Notes: generated from the sequence alone by a model not told the origin. A stretch of 64,000 nucleotides of DNA from Sipunculus nudus (GCA_026874595.1 CM049307.1:22545079-22609078), one strand, 5' to 3'; shown: positions 1 to 12,664, counted from the first letter of the stretch. Translations and numbers: made by a program.

Positions 1-189
1 TTCTTTTCATACATATCTTTTTATCTGATTGGTAAATCAGGCATCAATAGCAATGTTTAAATCAGATATAAGGTTTGTTTGGATTTTGAATACTGGTAGT
101 TTTAAGTCTTGAAAAGTGCCATAGAATTCCTTCATTGATTACAACAGAAGTTTTTTAGTTATAAACGTATTTTGTTCATTCATTTACAG

Positions 190-273
190 AGACCAAGGAA
201 CCCACAAGACAAATTTGTGAAACCAGCTGCACCCCCCTCTGAGAAGACATCCCCTGGCCAGAGTAAAACCTGA
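190..273 (+). CDS. C-terminal coding exon of an unidentified gene (5' part outside window)
   Basis: A 3' splice site (cattTACAG, AG at 188-189) precedes a frame that is open from 190 to a TGA at 271-273, giving 27 residues. The peptide is basic and proline/serine-rich, ends in PGQSKT, and looks like a disordered tail. Bases 1-189 would be the last intron. A canonical AATAAA follows about 180 bp downstream, which supports a terminal exon. I do not recognise the family and assign no function. The frame begins at phase 0 if the exon starts at 190, but upstream phase cannot be checked. Chance occurrence is possible, since only one splice site, one stop and one poly(A) signal support it. Confidence 0.5.
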   Translation, partial: RPRNPQDKFVKPAAPPSEKTSPGQSKT

Positions 274-475
274 AGAGAAATGGAAACTTGATTAAAAAGA
301 AACCTCATCACGGAGGTTTGTCCTGTGTAACTGCATAATAGGGCCTGTGTACATTGCTTGTCCATAACTGCCTTACTGTGTAGTGTTTCCCGGTGTGGCT
401 GAGACCTAGCTGGTCCAGTCACCCCTCATGTGCTTGCATGAATGGAAAATTCAATAAATTTGGAACACGTTAACA
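274..475 (+). other. 3'UTR of the left-edge gene
   Basis: Non-coding sequence between the TGA and a point about 15-20 bp after the poly(A) signal. It is more GC-balanced than the AT-rich DNA that follows. The length is typical of a short animal 3'UTR. Confidence 0.4.
453..458 (+). terminator. Poly(A) signal AATAAA
   Basis: Canonical AATAAA hexamer 180 bp after the stop codon. A GT/T-containing stretch follows (tttgtgacatgtgcctg, about 485-501), where a downstream element would be expected. Confidence 0.45.
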
Positions 476-479
476 GCCC

Positions 480-3400
480 CAGCCTTTGTGACATGTGCCT
501 GCCTTCTGCAGTAGCCACCATGTTTTAGAAAACCACGCACCTTTTATCATGCCATCAGGCGGTGCTATCAGTGTATTATGAGTGAGAAGGTGTCAAGTTG
601 CTTTGTTTATTATTATTCATATAAGAAAGGATTGAATCTTTACTGTCACATGTATAAAAAAACACAATGGTGATATTTTCCTCGGCGATATCCACGGCAT
701 AGGGACTGTATGTAATGAAGTTTTCTGGGGGTCAGGTTTGTCGCTCCATTATGAAAGCATGGGTGACGCCTATGATTTGGTTGTGGTTGCATTTGTACAT
801 AATATATAACAGATAGAAAGTTGGTCAGATGGAGATGTATATCTCAAACACTTGGCACAGCAGTTTTATTAGACCAACTTTAAAAAATCCACATGTCCAA
901 ATAGTTCATAATACTTTATCAGCTGAGGTCAACAAATTCTGTTTTCAGTGTTTATGATTGTGGATTATGCACAGTCTGATAATTTTGATGGAATCTGTGC
1001 TGGGGTTGCGTATTGAAGAGGGTAGTAAAAAGGGGGAGTCGGTGCTATTAAATGATGAATTCAGCTCATCAAGGTTAAATGTGAAATCATAGTGTCATCC
1101 TGTTTGTAATGGTTTCTTGGTGCTGCTGAACCAGAGCAAATAATAATTTGATTTGATTTACGGTGTATGGATAACACTGCACAACACATTATATCTGTAC
1201 ATACTCCTTAAGGTCAGGGTGGTGTATAAATGTAACATGGTGATATTGACTGACTCGAGTATATAATATATATATATATATAGGTATATATATAATTTAT
1301 TTCAAACTAAGTGGTAATTCTGTTGTGTGCCAAATTTCGAGGCAATCTTTGTGTATGAGAGCGCGAGTGTGAGGTATAGTTGAGGTGTAGATTTTATGAT
1401 GTATGATATTCTGTTAGATGGTAAATGTTGTGTTTTGGTTTTGCGTTAGGGTTTTGTGTATTTCTTTTAAGCTCAGCTGACTTAAGTTTCACTGTTTCAC
1501 CTTCCAAGGTCCTACGTTTTGTTATTAATTTTTGTGTGAACCCAAAATTGGCATGTAGGATCCTTGATTTAGGTAAGCCATATGCTGCATCCAGTATCGG
1601 ATATAAAACCGTGCAGAAGAGGTACTCTTTCCGTACATGATAACAAATAATGAATATTATCAACAACATGATATTAATATAAGCAGCAGAAATGGGGAAC
1701 CAGTTGACCAGATATTTAGGCCATTTGATTGTGAAGGTTCATGTTAATTTATCATAATAAGTTATAATAAATACCAGTATTAAAAATTAAAAAAAAAAAA
1801 AAAGAAACAGGCTGCTCTGGGTGATACCATTTTTAAGTCTTAATAATTAGTTTATCCAGTATTTTTTTTCAGGTCCTTCTCATTTATAATCAGTCTAGTT
1901 CAGATTAAAAAATTCTATAGGCATAACTCTTGGAAATGCCCCGTCTTTTATGAAAGTGTTTGACCGTTGCTGCACTAACGAGGTGGCTCAGTCAAAGTGA
2001 ACACATCATTACAATGGTTATTTGTCTGCATTTAAAGAAGTGTATAAGGCAGTGTTGTAGTAGTGTCGGTAAAACAAAAACGTTATGTGCTTGTGTGAAT
2101 TTCGGGGATGATGAAGGGAACAACAGTAGGATGTGATGAATGAAATATTTAGGAGTTTGATACATCAGTGAAAACAGCTCTGTGATATATGTCCAGGGTG
2201 TGCGCGACTAGGAACTCTCGTTGGGGTTTTCTGACTCTGAAAATCAGACGTGAATAGTCACGCTCTTATTTGTGGTGCATATGCACTAAACCAAATTCGC
2301 ACATGGGGTGATTTCAAGGTACCAAATACATGTGCTTCCATTGCCGTCGGTATAGATCTTTTTAAAATTTATTTGTTATTAAGGAAAGTTAAAGTAACTG
2401 AATTTAGTATAAAAAAACATTGGGTAAAACGCTTAAAAATGCACAAATGATGAATTGTTTTCATGTTGAAATTGTTTTTCTTTATTTAAGTGTGATTTAT
2501 TCTTTTCACAGTAGGTGTGCACTTGATCTGTAAAGTATGGGACCAACTGGAGTAATGATGGGCGGTACAGAAGGTGCTTTTTATATGCATGTATCCTGTC
2601 GGTGAAAGTAGTTACAGATTGAACATGCCCTGTCAAACATTGTTGGTTGTGGGAACTCTTATAATACTCAAGTAAATATATACAGATTGAGATTTAGCTG
2701 TTTGAAGAATGGGGCTTATCTATATCAGTAAATTGAGGAGTTTCATGTAAGTAAAAAAAGTATGGTTGCAATATTGACATGCCATTGTGAAACCCAAACC
2801 AATGCCAGATATTGTCCAACTGAAGATATATCTTTGTGTTTGGGCCCAAAGGACATATTTGGAGAAGTTTCAAGCCCACGAAAGCAGTTTAGTAGACAGT
2901 GAGATTTCAAGTTTCAACGATGGTGCGTTTGGGTAAGGGAGGAGAAATTCAAAGAAATACGGTAAAGAATTTTATTCACACACAAGCAAAGATTTCCCAA
3001 GAAACTTGGCTGTATATTTTGTAATCTTCTGTTGAAAGTAATAATTGTTAAGATTTTAAACACTTTATATTAGAAGACTGGATTTTCTGTTTAATGTCAT
3101 TCGTAGTGGAAATATGATCGTTGATGATATGTGTGTCTGTCTAAAGCTGAGTGTATCATTTGTCAGATTGTGCAATTTTTGTACTACAAGTACACGTTTT
3201 CCTATGATTATATGTATATTGCTTGGCTGTGATATACAGAATTGTATTACATGTATAGATATTTGTTAACTTTCTTTGTGTAGGGTGTACATTTGGTATT
3301 GCATGTCAGCTGTGAAAGATCATGGTATTAACCATTTAGATAAATGATCAGTAAAATATTAAGAAAAGCTTTAGAAAAAGCAAAATTAAACCAAAACCAA

Positions 3401-6400
3401 GTGACATTAACACTTCGGCGTTACAGGGTCACATGGTTCCATTTCTTCTGACCTATTTAATGGGGGAAATGAAAATTTAATTTACGTTTTGTCGCCATGC
3501 TAGAAACGTACAAGACCAATATTCCTTTGATTACATTATTAATTTAACTTTAACACATTTTCGTTACGAACATTCAATGTAAATATAGAAAATGTTTAAA
3601 ATTGTTCCCAAAAGCTCTGTAATTCTAGATCAAAATTAAATAAGTTAAACCAATGAAAAAGTCTCCATCCATTGTCGTATACACGCGTCAGAGACGACAG
3701 TTGGCTCGATATCCACTGGACATTTCTTAACAGACGTGAATAAGTAGACATGATTGATTTTAATTGACTATATGCGGTTACTTAAATCGCTTAAATAAAA
3801 ATATCTGTCATTTTAGATGCAACTGTGAGCCCACGCAAAATGCATAAATGATATTGTTGTAAACAGACGCTGTTGTGCCTTTTCAGCAATTAGTTAATGG
3901 TGCAAGACCGGTGTCATAATATTTGTTGGTGTTTATTATTTTTGCCTTGGCTTAAACCAGCACTGGCCGCGGTGTGGCCTGCACATACAGAGCGTGTTGT
4001 AGTCTTACGCACGATTACTCAACGTATACCTGGAGAAAGGTTGACAAACCAGATAATTTGAATTGCACGTTTTAACTTTGGCAACGTAAAAGCGTATTGA
4101 ATGAACCGTTACATTTAAAACTCTCAGTGTTTGTGCGCAAAACACGGGTAAAAAGTCCATGCACTTGTTGGGTATGCGCAGAACTGACATCAGTCGGGGG
4201 TTTTATCAGATCCCGGCACTCGTCTTCTAGTCCGTACCCCAATGAAGACTCCTTGCAAACTTTGTACAAAGCAATTCAAATTTTGTTAGTAAAGGATTTC
4301 CCTCACTTGACGGGGCCCGGTTCAAAAACTAAGGTCCAGATGTTCATACATTTACGCGCACTTGGAGAGTAAGCTTAGTACAACGGATGAATTTGTTAAA
4401 ACCCAGGCTTGTGAATACCAAAGAAACGTGAAACTTGCATTTTTCTTACTTTCCAGTCAAACCTGTTAACGTTTTTATCATTACTACTATTTACTCAAAA
4501 TGTAGTACAGTGAAATCACGTAACCAAATTGTTTAATCAAACGTTTTGTTTTGAATCAATGCTGTGTTACCGGCTTCATTTACTTATCACTAGACCTACG
4601 CGTCCTCCATGCATTTCATTGCGAGTCTGTACATGCAGTTAGTTAAATTTATGCTGAACTGTTACATTTAATTTGTTTTCGATTAATTTTAACTATCTAA
4701 TATTCAGAAGGCGATTTGGTTCTTCCCCCTGTACTATTAGTATTTATTTTAATTTGTCGCTTCCTTCTAAACTCTCTTGTTTAAAAACAAACACTAGTAA
4801 TTTATGAATTTGCACTGCAAAGGGTTATTATTTTCCGTTAGAATTTCTTGTAAAAATATCCTCTGGTAACTCATGTTTTGTTGCTTTGCTTAATATCACT
4901 AACAGTTCTGTGATTATTTAACCGGATATGTTTAATTAAGATGTTAATTTGATTTTATATGATCTTTGATTGTTAATCCATCATTTTGCTAGCCATGGTA
5001 AAATGCATGTCCAACACACCGGAGAAGAATTTCCTTCTCTCTCTTGTATCTGAAACAGAGAAAAAAAGCAGCTGGATTGTGTAGGCCACAATTTTCCCGT
5101 GTGTTTGTATATTTTTGTTCCCTTTGAAATAAAGGTATAATACTGGATCGTGTCACGTTTAGTTGGATTTTAAATGATTGATTGCTATGGAAAATCGGGG
5201 AGACAGTCCCAGTCACAATAGAATGACTCGGGCAGAGCGCACATCAACGCCAAAACAAACCCATTCACTGCATAGACCCGCGCTTTTTACTCCTCTACGC
5301 CCATGTTTCACCCTGTATACAGTTTCGGTAAAAACCTGTCAACATATGGACTGCATGGTGAAAACATGACCTCTGTTGTGTACGAAATAATCTAATTTTT
5401 TTAATGAACATTTTTATGTGGCATGTATTTTCCAATACGAAGTATGTAAACTAGAGTATGCATTCGCGGGCGCCATGAATCATCGGAAAACCATACCGTA
5501 CTCTGATCCTTTGACTCTTGGGATGACAGAAATCTTTATGCTTTGAAAAAGTAGGGATCGCCATTCTCATGCTGTTGTAATATATATTTCTCCAGTATTA
5601 CGCAAACGAATACAGTCATACGAGTAGCCCTGTCATGGTTTTAGTATATGTTCACTGCTACAATGCGTATAGAAAAGCCGTTAATTTTATGTACCGACAG
5701 ACCTAATTCGGTGGCACCAACTTTTAACAGGATGGAAAGAGTTTGTCAGGGAGCCGTGAATAAGTTTTATCATTGGCCGCGAGGGGACAGTGCCTGTTCT
5801 TAGCTTTACAACACAGCTGGAGCAAGTTTGACGGCTCAATCAGCTGGAGGAAAAGTATTAACCGTTGCATAGACCGGAACCAGTCTAGGAGTCCTGTCCC
5901 TATCGTTCTAAACTCAGAATGCTTCCCTATGCAGTGATCGCTGATAATTAAAGCAGTAAACATAAAACACTTATTTAAAGGGGCCCCATCACCTATAAAG
6001 CATGTTGAACTAACAAGAAAAATAGCTTATTAGCTTTAAAATGAATTGCTACCTGCCAATTATTGCCCTGAACCCGTTTGCTTACTCCTGTAAACAAGTT
6101 AAAAACAGTGGAGCGGATGCGATCACAGGTGTAAACAGAAACACCACGCTTTCATCGCCGGGTTACAACACATCTGGAGATGCCCTGTCTGACTTACAAA
6201 AAAAGGAATACATGTTCCTGCTTGCTGAAACAACGCATGTTGCGGCTCATCAGACGGGTTTGTTTTGGTAAACAAACACACGTGAACTCTGTTTACCAAC
6301 ACGCAGAGCCATAAAAAGGTGCTAAACTGCCGTTTGCGAGGTACTGAGACTGTGTGTTGGGATGTTTTCCTAGTTAACTTTTGTATAAAGCAAAACTAAA

Positions 6401-7110
6401 CTGAAAGTGTGAAAAAGAAGCATAATAATGCTCCTGATTATATCCCTTTAAATACAGAAAGGAAATCTATGTGCAAGAAAATTTTATGTGAAAACCTCTG
6501 TGTGAAAGTTATACACGAATAATGCTTCAATGTTGCTCCGCTGTTCTATTCTATACTCCCATTGAATATGTCGTCACCCCAAAACACTTAATAAAATATG
6601 TTCCTGAGCCTTTATACACATTTCATGTAATCTGTTTAATTAGTTCCAGTATCTTTTTCGTGTGAAGTGAAACTTGAACAGCGGAGATAACATTTGAATA
6701 AAATCTTTGCTCTATTTTCTTATGTAACGTCAACACAGTAAAGGTTTGCTGGGATTGGTCCGTCTATTTATTAAGAGTCTCCAAAAGTGGTGCAGCAATT
6801 GCGACTTTCTCGGGATTTACAGCTGTATCCACGGTAGCGCCCTCTGTAGGAAGATGCTCGTATCAGTTTCCGTCAGCTGGTCGAATTCAGAAGCAGGTCC
6901 GGGGATAGGGGTGTCCATGGACCTTGACCCGCCCCTTTTTTAGCCATTCGTCTATTCGATCTTTTTACCAGGGTTTCAGGTCAATTTGTGCATTCGGTTA
7001 TTAATCGAAAACGATTCGTCCATAAATTAAAATATTTCTACTTTCACTCATGGCCTACTATATCCTTCCACAATAATCCATCGATATCCACCCAGAATAC
7101 CCCCGCCACT
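480..7110. other. Intergenic AT-rich DNA, no gene seen
   Basis: About 6.6 kb with only short open frames, none with splice sites, domain-like composition or recognisable motifs. Minor features: a short interrupted TA run near 1257-1290, an A-run near 1788-1803, and a small inverted repeat GGTAAACA...TGTTTACC at about 6265-6298. A stretch around 3415-3445 (cggcgttacaggg) resembles one near 37170, so an old repeat fragment may be here. Confidence 0.5.
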
Positions 7111-7639
7111 TTCATTACTGGAGATAATTATCAGGTATAAAAAAAATCCTGATAGGCTCATTAAGCACGACAAAAAAAAAACACGCAGCACGCTACTATT
7201 CATTCCTGATGTCCACCTCAGAAGCAGAAGCAGAAGCTAGCATCACCAAATTTTTTGCAATAATTAGTCATCTGAAAAACTCTATCGGATTTTGTTCATT
7301 TTTTTTATCTAACTGCATTTTCTTAGATTTTATAGGGAAAAAGCTAAAAAAAAGCTTTAAAAATCTTCTTGTCCGAAACTGTCCAGGCAAATTGTCCAAT
7401 ATTTCACAGAAATGATCCCTGGAACAATCTCTCTAAAGTTTGTTAGAAGGGTTCCATTTCGGAGATTTTTGGCTGAGTTACAGGAGGTTGAACTATGTCA
7501 TCGGTCCAAAAAAGCACACTAAAATTAAAATCTCAGAAACGGCTAGAGCTATAATCACCAAATTTTATACCAATGTTTGTCACATATGTCATATCTGAAA
7601 TTGAGGTATCGGTGGCGCCACCTACATTGATGTGTTTTT
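7110..7639 (+). repeat. Degenerate repeat fragment flanking element A
   Basis: This stretch carries phrases typical of the neighbouring tandem elements (atcaccaaatttt, atatctgaaattg). It contains one perfect GGTGGCGCCACC palindrome at 7611-7622, immediately before the hairpin start of element A. It looks like the edge of an older related element into which, or beside which, element A inserted. No coding content is apparent. Confidence 0.4.
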
Positions 7640-9700
7640 AGCTCAGCTGACTGAAAGTCATCTGAGCTATAGCGATCACTCTTTGTCCGTCGTCCGTCTG
7701 TCCGTCTGTCCGTCTGTCCGTCCGTTAACCAGGCACAAATCGTAACCGCTGGACCTAGAACCTTGTAACTTGGGATTCTGAGAGGTCCATAAAAAATCTC
7801 CTTGGAAACCAGAAATTAGGTCTCTGTTACCCATATCCTTCGAGCTATGTGGCCCCAAAGTACCCCCTAGAAAAGTCAAAAATTTCATACAAAAACTTCA
7901 ATATCTCATTAACTACTTGACTGATGGTCATGATTTTTGGCATACTTATTGATCATGAGATGTTACATCACTTCCTGCAGACTGGTGGCGCCACCTGTAT
8001 TTTCCGATTTTTTACGAATTTTTTTCTCTATTTTTGAGACCTTTAAAAATGTGAACATCTGTTAACAAGGCACAAATCATAAAGACTGGACTTAGAATCT
8101 TAATTCTTGACACACTGAGAGGTCCATGAAAAATCTCCTTGGAAACCAGAAATTAGGTCTCTGTTACCCATATCCTTTGAGCTATGGGGCCCCAAAGTAC
8201 CCCCCAGATTAGTAAAAAATTTCATACAAAAACTTCAATATCTCAATAACTACATCACTGATGGTCTTCATTTTTGGCATATATATTGATCATGAGATGT
8301 TCGATCAGTTCCTGCAGACTGGTGGCGCCACCTGTACTGTTTGATTTTTTACGATTTTTTCCTCTATTTTTGAGACCTTTGAGGATGCTGTCATCTGTTA
8401 GCGTGGCACAAATCGTAACGACTGGACCTGGAATCTTCATTTTCGACACACTGAGAGACCTATGAAAAGTCTCCATGGAAACCAGAAATTAGGTCTCTGT
8501 TACCCATATCCTTCGAGCTATGGGGCCCAAAATTACCCCCCAGAATAGTCAAAAATTTCATACAAAAACTTCAATATCTCATTAACTACATCACTGATGG
8601 TCATGATTTTTGACATACATATTGATCATGAGATGTTTCATCAGTTTGTGCAGACTGGTGGCGCCACCTGTATTTTTCAATGTTCACAAATTGTTTTCTC
8701 CATTTTTGAGACCTTTAAGGATGTAGTTATCTGTCAACAGGGTACAAATCGTAACGACTGGACCTAGAATCTTCGTTCTTGACACACAGGGAGACCCATG
8801 ATAAGTCTCCATGGAAACCTGAAATTTGGTCTCTGTTACCCATATCCTTTGAGCTATGGCACTCCAAAGTACAGATCAGAATAATGGAAAATTTGATACA
8901 AAAGCTAAAGTATCTGAACAACTAATGCAGAGATAACCATAATTGTTTGCATGGATATTGATCATGGAGTGTTTCATAAGTTTCTGCAGACTGGTGGCAC
9001 CACCTGTATTTGTTCGGTTTTTTTTTACGAAATTTTTCTGTATTTTTGAGACCTTTAAAGATATGAACATCTGTTAACAGGGCACAAATCATAAAAACTG
9101 GACCAAGAATCTTTATTCTTGACACACAGGGAGACCCATGAAAAGTCTCCATGGAAACTTGAAATTAGGTCTCTTTTACCCATATTCTTTAAGCTGTATG
9201 GGTCCAAAATACCCCCCCCCCCCAGAATAATGGAAAATTTGATACAAAAACTGCAGTATTTCAATAACTACAACACTGATGGTCATGATTTTCGGCATAC
9301 ATATTGATCATGAGCTGTTCCATCAGTTTCTGCAGACTGGGTGTGCCACCTCTATTTTTTTTCAATTTTTTACGAATTTTTTTCTTTTTTTTGAGACCTT
9401 TAAAGATGTGGTTATCTGTCAACAGGGTACAAATCGCAACAACTGGACCTAGAATCTTCATTCTTGTCATGCAAGGAGGCCCATGAAGGGTGCCTGTGGA
9501 AATTTGAAATTAGGTCTCTGTTACCCATATCCTTCAAGCTATAGGACTCCGAAGTATCCCTCAGAATAATGGACAATTTGATACAAAAACTGAAGTATCT
9601 GAACAACTAATGCAGAGATCACCATGATTTTTTGCATGGATATTGACCATAAAGTGTTTTTATTAGTTTCTGCAGACTGGTGGAGCCACCTGTATTTTTG

Positions 9701-10877
9701 TATCCGCCAAAACGAAGTTTTGCGGATACTATGTTTTTGACCGAGTTCCTCCGCCGCGGCGGCGTTCGTTTCCAGAGAGCTCCTCGGAGACTAATGGACC
9801 GATTTTTTCCCAAACTTACACCTATTATCGGGTCACATGTGAACTGGTGCCTAACCAATTTGCATTGACCTCTGACCTTTCCTCTCTATCCAGTGTCCAT
9901 TTGTGGGTCTGTTTCCACTCATAAACCCTCATATCTCGGGAACCGTTTGACCGATCAGGAAATAAAATTGATACAAATGTAGCCCTTGGATTGCTTTATA
10001 ACATACACAAAAAATGGTGGCGCCACCTGTAACCATGTTTGCACAGTGTCCATCTGTTCATCTGCCTTGGGTTAAAATCACTCATATCTCTGCAGTGAAT
10101 TGACTAATTCACCTGAAATTCGTCATGTGTATACATCCAGGATAGCTTTCTTGATTTTATGACAGGTGGCGCCACCTACGTTCACATTCACGCTGATGAC
10201 ATCCAAGCTTATATCTCGGGAACCGTTTGACCGATCAGGAAATAAAATTTATACAATTGTAGCCCTTTGATAGCTCTGTAACATACACAAAAAATGGTGG
10301 CGCCACCTGTAACAATGTTTGCACAGCGTCTGTCTGTTAGTCTGCCGTGGCCTAAAATTACTCATTTCTCTGTAGTGGTTCGACATAACTGCCTAAAATT
10401 TTGCAGGTTTATACATCGTGGACAGCTTTCTTGATTTTATGACAGGTGGCGCCACCTACATTCTAGTTAACGCTGGACACATCCAAGCTCATATCTCAGG
10501 AATCATTTGACCGATTGGGCCAAAATTGTGCATGTGTTTAGATCTCACATAGGTCTTTATCATACACAAAACTGGAGGGGTTACCTGCAAAGATTTTTGC
10601 ACAGTGTTTGTCTGTTTGTCTGCCATGGGCAAAAATTGCTCATATACATGTAGTGGTTTGACTTTTCTGCCTAAAATTTTGCAGGTGTATACAACTTGGA
10701 CAGCTTTCTGGATTTGTGGTAGGTGGCACAACCTACATACACATTTAGGCTGCAGACATCCATGCTAATATGCAACATACCTCACTCTATTTCCCCTTGC
10801 CACTCAATCCATGCCTCACTATCCGATTTTGGCAGATACATGTAGTCATTTGTCGGTTACCCGTATTCTAGTTTCAA
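9701..10877 (+). mobile_element. Tandem-core element family B, copy 1, nested in element A
   Basis: The left end is a hairpin: GTATCCGCC and AAAAC, then gaa, then GTTTTGCGGATAC, at about 9701-9730. A GC-rich stretch (ctccgccgcggcggcg) follows. The core is an alternating two-part repeat of about 290 bp. One half reads atatctcgggaaccgtttgacc and the other ctcatatctc(tg)cagtgg. Each half is followed by a palindrome GGTGGCGCCACC (10016, 10165, 10296, 10445) or a decayed version (about 10571, 10722). The right end carries ccttgccactcaatccatgcctca, then a cggttacccgtattctag tail. Family A sequence continues on both sides, so B is younger than this A copy. It is non-coding. Confidence 0.65.
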
Positions 10878-11019
10878 AAGTTTACACATTTTTCTCTATT
10901 TTTGAGATATATAAATACAGACTAAATCTTGGCCTGTTGGTTAATCTGTTTGATGCTTCAGTTGAATGGGTATATACTACCATTCTGGTGATAAAATTTC
11001 CTTTTGCGAATCTCTTCCC

Positions 11020-11057
11020 AGTCAGCTGAGCGTCATGACCCATGGGTCACTTGTTTT
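11020..11057 (+). repeat. Right-end hairpin module of element A
   Basis: AGTCAGCTGAGC is the inverse of the element's left terminus. It is followed by the perfect 14-bp palindrome TGACCCATGGGTCA and CTTGTTTTT. The same module ends copy 2 (58751-58787). Diverged versions occur at 44396-44434 and, inverted, at 35918-35954. Confidence 0.6.
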
Positions 11058-11483
11058 TACAAGCGAAAATGTAATTTTAAACTCTTCTAGCTTATACACT
11101 GATTTATGATGAAACTGTTAAGCTGATTGGTTTAAACTTTACAAGAATTATTCTATGGTAGGGTTCTGCCAGTTTTATAAGAATAGGGTAAAAACAGCTT
11201 TAAAAAAGCTTTGTAGCCAATTGAAAAAGTCTTTCTGTGTTTGAAAACAGATTTGACAACATGCTGAGTTTCAGCAGCCAAGTCAAGAGGTCACTCAGTA
11301 CAAACAGGTGGGGTCCAGCCAGCACCATTGCAACTGACATATGGCTCTGGCGGGTGTCTAGACAATGTGTCTAGACGTCTAGACACAGCGTCTAGACGTC
11401 TAGACACAATGTTTAGATGCAGAATTCCCAGATTATTGGAACTATAGCTTTCAACTGTTTGAAAAAACTTGGTATGCATTTTT
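11058..11483. other. Spacer between tandem-core elements, with GTCTAGAC palindromes
   Basis: Non-coding. At about 11355-11412 the octamer GTCTAGAC recurs, including two back-to-back pairs (GTCTAGACGTCTAGAC, itself a 16-bp palindrome) separated by acaatgt/acagc spacers. The rest shows no recognisable signal. Confidence 0.5.
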
Positions 11484-12425
11484 AGCGAATCAGGTTTATC
11501 ATCAGGTCACGTGTGAACTGCTGCGCCCTCATTTTTGGTTGACCTCTGACCTTTCCTCGCTGCCCAGCGTCCATTTGTGTGTCTGTTTCCACACATAAAC
11601 CCACATATCTCGGGAACCGTTTGACCGATCAGGCTAAAAAATTTGCACAAATGTAGCCCTTTGATAGCTTTATAACATACACTAATAATGGTGGCGCCAC
11701 CTGCAACCATTTTTTCACAGTGTCCATCTGTTCATCTGCCTTGGGATAATATCACTCATATCTCAACAGTGGTTTGACTAATCCACCTGACATTTTGCAG
11801 GTTTATCTCACATAGCTGTTCATCATAGGGAAAACTGGTGGCGCCACCTGCAACAATTTATGCACAGCATCCATCTGTTCATCTGCCTTAGGATAAAATC
11901 ACTCATATCTCAACAGTGGTTAGACTAATCCACCTGAAATTTTGCAGGTTTATACATGCTGGACAGCTTCCTCGATTTTATGACAAGTGGCGCCACCTAC
12001 ATTCACATTTACTCTGCAGACATCCAAGCTCATATCTCGGGAACCGTTTGACCGATTGGGCCAAAAGTTTGCATGTGTATAGATCTCACATAGCTCTTCA
12101 TCATAGGCAAAACTGGTGGCGCCACCTGCAACCACCTTTGCACAGCGTCCATCTGTTCATCTGCCTTGGGATAAAATCATATCTCAGAAGTGGTTTGACT
12201 TACCCACCTGAAATTTTGCAGGTTTATACATCCTGGACAGCTTTCTCGATTATATGACAGGTGGCGCCACCTACATTCACGTTTAAGCTGCAGACATCCA
12301 TGCTAATATGCAACACACCTCACTCTATTCCCCTTGCCACTTAATCCATGCCTCAATTCACCCGTCCCTCTCTGATTTCTGCGGATGCACATAGTCGCTT
12401 GTCGACTACCCATATTCTGGTTTTA
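11484..12425 (+). mobile_element. Tandem-core element family B, copy 2 (5'-truncated)
   Basis: The sequence from 11484 matches B copy 1 from about 9820 onward (gtgaactg, gacctctgacctttcctc, gtgtctgtttcc, atctcgggaaccgtttgacc). It continues through alternating half-units to the same right end (ccttgccacttaatccatgcctca, then gactacccatattctgg). Perfect GGTGGCGCCACC palindromes sit at 11690, 11837, 12115 and 12260, with one variant (agtggcgccacct) at about 11984. The left hairpin is missing. A longer open frame across the core (11916-12257) is repeat-derived and is not a gene. Confidence 0.65.
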
Positions 12426-12664
12426 AAATGTCATAGTCTGAAACTTGCAGATCGAAAACGTCCATTATGCTGAAATCATAATGACTAAGGTAGATATGCA
12501 TGACTTAAGAGGATCAGTATTAAATTTTAAAAATAAACCTCCATTCATACTCCTAAACTTTTCACAGGTTCGCATTAGGTCTGTAGGCCTTGTTTTTGTT
12601 ATGAAAGTTTTTATTAGTTACATTTCAAGGGGAGAAATATAGTGTAGAGGGTTAAGGCCAAAAT

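Larger units (their letters stand above)
7640..11057 (+). mobile_element. Tandem-core element family A, copy 1 (interrupted by a B element)
   Basis: The left end is a hairpin: AGCTCAGCTGACT at 7640-7652 and its near-complement AGTCATCTGAGCT at 7656-7668. A CT-rich run with repeated tgtccgtc follows. The core is about six diverged monomers of roughly 340 bp. Each contains a ggcacaaatcgtaac-like segment, a gaccta(g/t)aatctt segment, ctgttacccatatcctt, and a ggtggcgccacctgtattttt segment near 7984, 8321, 8657, 8990, 9340 and 9680. The core is broken at about 9700 by a different element and resumes at about 10878 with ttctctatttttgag. The right end at 11020-11057 is AGTCAGCTGAGC followed by the hairpin TGACCCATGGGTCA and CTTG. 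No protein is encoded, so it is a non-autonomous element. The architecture resembles pearl/HINE-type elements described in bivalves; that placement is inference. Confidence 0.75.

Noticed and set aside
9261-9606. Several 60-70-codon frames with similar sequences
   Set aside because: They are conceptual translations of the tandem monomers of element A, recurring because the DNA repeats, and contain no real protein signal.
7640-12425. CRISPR-like regular spacing of a short palindrome
   Set aside because: Spacers are themselves homologous repeat monomers of 130-340 bp in an animal genome. There are no cas genes and no unique spacers.
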